The position numbers were made by a program, and so were the translations under genes. DNA of 9,826 nucleotides from Clostridia bacterium (GTDB lineage Bacteria > Bacillota_A > Clostridia > Oscillospirales > Acutalibacteraceae). Positions 7,361 through 9,826 of the stretch are shown piece after piece. The notes under the pieces were generated by a model. That model ran no database searches and was not told the origin of the DNA. It saw nothing but the letters and a program-made list of their open reading frames with translations. The stretch lies in assembly GCA_024699005.1 (NCBI GenBank), contig JAILQN010000351.1, positions 1 to 9,826 of the forward strand. The letters run 5' to 3'. Each line of letters starts with the position of its first letter. The stretch's first letter is position 1.

Positions 7361-7377
7361 GATAAACTTATAGAATC

Positions 7378-8406
7378 TCATTCTTTCTGTCTCTTTTTCA
7401 TTCTGCTTTTAATAAACGGTCTATATCCGTCCGGATACATGGATAAAATATAACACAGTCTCTTTTTCGGATCCTTCTCATACGCTGTCCCATAATAAAC
7501 GATATTATACCAGCGATCGTGCAGTATTCTACACAGCAGATTCTGATCATATACATTGAGTTTTCGGTTCTGTCTAATGATCTTGTTTATCCACGCTTTA
7601 TATCTGAGATCATAGGGTTTTCTGCCGGATAACAAACGGTGATGGAGCTGATAATCCTCATCCGAGATTCCGATCCCGAGGCGCATAAGCAGTTTTTCCT
7701 GAACGTTTCGGACGCAGCGCTCCATATCCTCCGCGCGGCTTGACGTTATGCGCTGACCGCTGTTCTCATTTCTGTATTTAAGAACGACTTTCTGCAAAAT
7801 TCCGGGCTTGCCGGCATCGGCGCAGCGTGTCCACAATTCATAATCCTCACTGTATCGGTAAGCGGTATCCTCGGAATATCTTATCCCGTTATCAAACAGG
7901 AAGCTTGCCCGGAAGATCGCAGTGGGATGAATGATCAGAGGCGCGCAGCCGAATAAAAGCCGTATTCTGTATTCCTCACGTGAACACATAACGTACTGCC
8001 ACCGGTCTGTGATAACGTTTTCATCTTTTTCAAAAACGTCAGCCCACGCCCCGGCGAACATGATATCCGGATTCGATTCCATATATTCCACCTGCAGCGC
8101 GAGCCTTTCCGGCAGGCAGATATCGTCCGTATCCATCCGGGCGATATATTTGCCGCGGCAGACTTCAAGTCCGCTGTTGAGCGAAGCCGGCAGGCCGAGA
8201 TTTCGTTCGTTCTCTATTAGAACGATCCTGTCATCCTTAGCGGCGTATTCCAGCAGAACTTCATAAGATTCGTCTTTGACTCCGTCATTTATTATGACCG
8301 CCTCAAAATCAGTCATTGTCTGCCCGAGCATACTGCCCAGCGCCCTTCTTAAATACGCGGGCGGGGTTTTGTAATTGCTCATCAAAAAAGATACAAGAGG
8401 TGCCAT
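7378..8406 (-). CDS. GT2 family glycosyltransferase (first GT2 of the locus, SEDYELW type)
   Basis: A 342-residue enzyme starting MAPLVSFLMSNYKTPPAYLR. It has IINDGVKDES (38-47) for nucleotide binding, R90-M-D-T-D-D95 as the DXD motif, and the late motif YSEDYELWTR (185-194) containing the catalytic ED. The last motif, with HPTAIFR (160-166) before it, marks the subgroup that often transfers galactose or glucose in capsule and exopolysaccharide loci, so it is more distant from the other two GT2 enzymes here. The C-terminal 100 residues are very rich in Arg, Lys and Tyr and may bind the membrane or partner enzymes. The ATG is 15 bases after the licD stop; no strong Shine-Dalgarno site is visible, so translation may be coupled to licD. 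Donor and linkage cannot be deduced. Confidence 0.92.
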   Translation of the reverse strand: MAPLVSFLMSNYKTPPAYLRRALGSMLGQTMTDFEAVIINDGVKDESYEVLLEYAAKDDRIVLIENERNLGLPASLNSGLEVCRGKYIARMDTDDICLPERLALQVEYMESNPDIMFAGAWADVFEKDENVITDRWQYVMCSREEYRIRLLFGCAPLIIHPTAIFRASFLFDNGIRYSEDTAYRYSEDYELWTRCADAGKPGILQKVVLKYRNENSGQRITSSRAEDMERCVRNVQEKLLMRLGIGISDEDYQLHHRLLSGRKPYDLRYKAWINKIIRQNRKLNVYDQNLLCRILHDRWYNIVYYGTAYEKDPKKRLCYILSMYPDGYRPFIKSRMKKRQKE

Positions 8407-8421
8407 GGTTTCACAATTTAT

Positions 8422-9306
8422 CTAAGAATCGCACCAGTCAACATAAGTCACTGTATGCGTCGATCCGGCATTTCTCTCACTCTCCGGAGGTGGAGTCATA
8501 TAATCACCATAAACGATGGTTAAAAAAGCATCATATCCGGCAGGCGCGGGGAATCGATGACCTTCAAATTCGAGTTCCACCGAATCGCGAAATAAAACAG
8601 ACGGAAATCGCGCATAGATTCCCATATCGTCGCCACAGACAGTGCAGCACATATCGGACGTATCAGCGGGCTTAAACAGTTTTCTTAGCAAATCTTTCTG
8701 AACGGTATACAACAGACTTTCAGGCATACAAAGCAGAAGTTTTTTCATAATCAAACGAAATTGCTTCTTCCACATAAGGTGCTGCAGCTTTTTGGGAACG
8801 TGACGAAGAAAACCGTTTTCAAATGCCATTCTGTGAAAAGGAGCCGGACTGCGGCATTCGAGAATAAAATTTTTATAATTAATCATCCTGGTTTTGGTTT
8901 TCTGCAAAAACTCCGGCGAGCTTTCCATACCAATAATAGGGAATATATCTATCCAGATTCCCTGATGGATATTATCCGGACAATCCTTCTCCAGCATGAC
9001 TGTACCGTTTTTTCTTACCTTTGCCCAAAAGTGAGAAAAGTTATCAGTCAGTATTGTCTGAAGAAAGTATTCATCGGATAATTCTGTCCGGCAAACGTCG
9101 CAAAAACGGTAATAATCAGCCAACGGCATAGTAATATCAATATCGTCATCCCACGGGATAAAACCCTGATGCCTGACTGCGCCAATCAAAGTCCCGCCGT
9201 CAAGCATATAACGGATATCATGTTTCCTGCAGATCCTGTCGACTTCAACAAGGATCTCTAATTCCGTAAGCTGCAATTTGCGCAGCGTGTCGCCTTGATA
9301 TTGCAT
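8422..9306 (-). CDS. licD: LicD family phosphotransferase
   Basis: A 294-residue protein of the LicD family, nucleotidyltransferase-fold enzymes that move a phospho-substituent (classically phosphocholine from CDP-choline; in relatives possibly phosphoethanolamine or a polyol phosphate) onto a glycan. The key block YMLDGGTLIGAVRHQGFIPW (33-52) is followed by D53-D-D-I-D57; the GGT and the Asp cluster form the nucleotide and metal site. The C-terminal block VELEFEGHRFPAP...YDAFLTIVYGDYMTPPPESER is also family-typical. All key motifs are intact. No choline uptake or CDP-choline genes are in the window, so the donor is unknown. The ATG at 9306 lacks a Shine-Dalgarno site. The frame is open for 16 more codons upstream, up to the TGA of the GT4 gene in the same frame. 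No in-frame ATG, GTG or TTG lies there, so 9306 is kept as the start. Confidence 0.92.
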   Translation of the reverse strand: MQYQGDTLRKLQLTELEILVEVDRICRKHDIRYMLDGGTLIGAVRHQGFIPWDDDIDITMPLADYYRFCDVCRTELSDEYFLQTILTDNFSHFWAKVRKNGTVMLEKDCPDNIHQGIWIDIFPIIGMESSPEFLQKTKTRMINYKNFILECRSPAPFHRMAFENGFLRHVPKKLQHLMWKKQFRLIMKKLLLCMPESLLYTVQKDLLRKLFKPADTSDMCCTVCGDDMGIYARFPSVLFRDSVELEFEGHRFPAPAGYDAFLTIVYGDYMTPPPESERNAGSTHTVTYVDWCDS

Positions 9307-9354
9307 AAATTCAATAAACGTATATTCTTCAGGAGAAATAAAACGCCCTAATGC
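9307..9354 (-). other. 48-base in-frame linker between GT4 and licD
   Basis: The GT4 stop TGA (9357-9355) and the licD ATG (9306) are in the same frame, and the 16 codons between contain no stop. They would read ALGRFISPEEYTFIEF. A second ATG at 9358, overlapping the GT4 stop, opens a 9-codon reading frame, one base out of phase, that ends at 9329. No Shine-Dalgarno site is visible. This may be an ordinary spacer, the remnant of a longer licD start, or a fusion broken by one stop. Confidence 0.3.
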
Positions 9355-9826
9355 TCATCCCGAAAGCAAAATGTCCCACGAGTCGGCGTAAACCGCTTTT
9401 TCCCGAAGATTGTCCTCCGCCGGATATTTATTCTCAAACGACTTTCTTTTTTGTTCATCCGTCAGCAATTCCGCGATGCCGTCGGCAAGTCCTTCGGCAG
9501 TGATCGGAGTGATAATGCCGTTTCTGCCGGTCTCAAGGACAATTCTGCAGCCTACGGTGTCGGTGGAAACAATCGCTCTGCCCAGGATCCTCGCTTCCAT
9601 CACGGCAAGCCCGAAAGATTCCTCATAAGATGGCTGAACGTAAATATCGCATGAACCGATATACGGGTACGGATTCATAAGATAACCCATTATAATGATT
9701 TTATCACAAAGTGACAGAGTGTCAATCATTTTTTCAAGCTTCGCCCTGTCGTCGCCGTCCCCCACAAAATACCACCTGAAATCAAAGCCCCGGTCCCGAA
9801 GGATTGCCGCCGCGCGGAGCGCAAGA
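9355..9826 (-). CDS. GT4 family glycosyltransferase, C-terminal fragment
   Basis: Partial gene entering from the right edge; about 156 residues are visible, beginning ...LALRAAAILRDRGFDFRWYF. The frame is open to the window edge, so the GTG at 9765 is internal and not the start. WYFVGDGDDRAKLE is the usual start of the nucleotide-binding strand of the Glycos_transf_1 domain. GYLMNPYPYIGSCDIYVQPS is followed by the EX7E-type motif YEESFGLAVMEA, which holds the donor nucleotide-sugar in this GT-B retaining family. STDTVGCRIVLETGRNGIIT follows as in relatives. The enzyme probably adds an early sugar of the lipid-linked chain, from a UDP- or GDP-sugar, at the cytoplasmic face. It lies 48 bases upstream of licD. 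Specificity cannot be told without the acceptor-binding N-terminal half, which is outside the window. Confidence 0.9.
   Translation of the reverse strand, partial: LALRAAAILRDRGFDFRWYFVGDGDDRAKLEKMIDTLSLCDKIIIMGYLMNPYPYIGSCDIYVQPSYEESFGLAVMEARILGRAIVSTDTVGCRIVLETGRNGIITPITAEGLADGIAELLTDEQKRKSFENKYPAEDNLREKAVYADSWDILLSG

Noticed and set aside
9355..9765. GTG at 9765 as the true start of the GT4 gene
   Set aside because: The frame stays open to the window edge and upstream residues (RWYFVGDGDD) are part of the conserved domain, so the gene is truncated by the window.
1..9826. Search by eye for CRISPR arrays, tRNA genes, insertion sequences and rho-independent terminators
   Set aside because: No regularly spaced repeats, cloverleaf-like sequences, transposase motifs or GC-rich stem plus T-run were seen; the space is almost fully coding.

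Overview
The window is one uninterrupted polysaccharide-biosynthesis locus. All eleven genes lie on the minus strand, so transcription runs from the right edge (9826) to the left edge (1). Gaps are between -11 and +77 bases, there is no convincing internal terminator, and the whole stretch is probably one operon or the middle of one. The gene families (LicD, GT32 of the MIPKIIHYCW type, a DUF6056-like membrane protein, a Wzm/Wzt exporter, a CapE-type sugar-nucleotide enzyme), the Shine-Dalgarno-led genes and the intermediate GC content suggest a gut- or rumen-type Firmicute (Clostridia, Lachnospiraceae- or Oscillospiraceae-like). This taxonomic placement is inference.

Layout in transcription order: the C-terminal end of a GT4 glycosyltransferase (9826-9355); a LicD-family phosphotransferase (9306-8422); two GT2 glycosyltransferases (8406-7378 and 7349-6351); a left-handed beta-helix O-acetyltransferase (6273-5686); the ABC-2 polysaccharide exporter permease Wzm (5684-4827) and its ATPase Wzt with a C-terminal glycan-binding domain (4822-3533); a third GT2 (3499-2543); a large polytopic membrane protein resembling DUF6056 (2529-1000); a GT32 glycosyltransferase (1010-228); and the N-terminal end of a CapE/FnlA-type UDP-GlcNAc 4,6-dehydratase/epimerase (223-1), which normally opens the UDP-L-FucNAc pathway and is probably followed by capF/capG-like genes outside the window.

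Working model: cytoplasmic GT4, GT2 and GT32 enzymes build a lipid-linked glycan. LicD and the acetyltransferase add a phospho-substituent (phosphocholine or similar) and O-acetyl groups, and Wzm/Wzt carries the finished chain across the membrane. No Wzx flippase or clear Wzy polymerase is present, so this looks like an ABC-transporter-dependent capsule or secondary cell-wall polymer. The DUF6056-like protein is the least understood part; it could be a GT-C type transferase that adds a side group on the outer face.

Base composition is mosaic. The capE start (about 57% GC by hand count) and the Wzt ATPase domain (about 54%) are GC-rich. The Wzt C-terminal domain (about 40%) and the DUF6056-like gene (about 35% in sampled lines) are AT-rich. 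The step falls at the domain boundary inside wzt, suggesting a swapped serotype cassette that includes the exporter's cargo-recognition domain. I found no RNA genes, CRISPR arrays, insertion sequences or phage genes, and no gene-free stretch over 300 bases.
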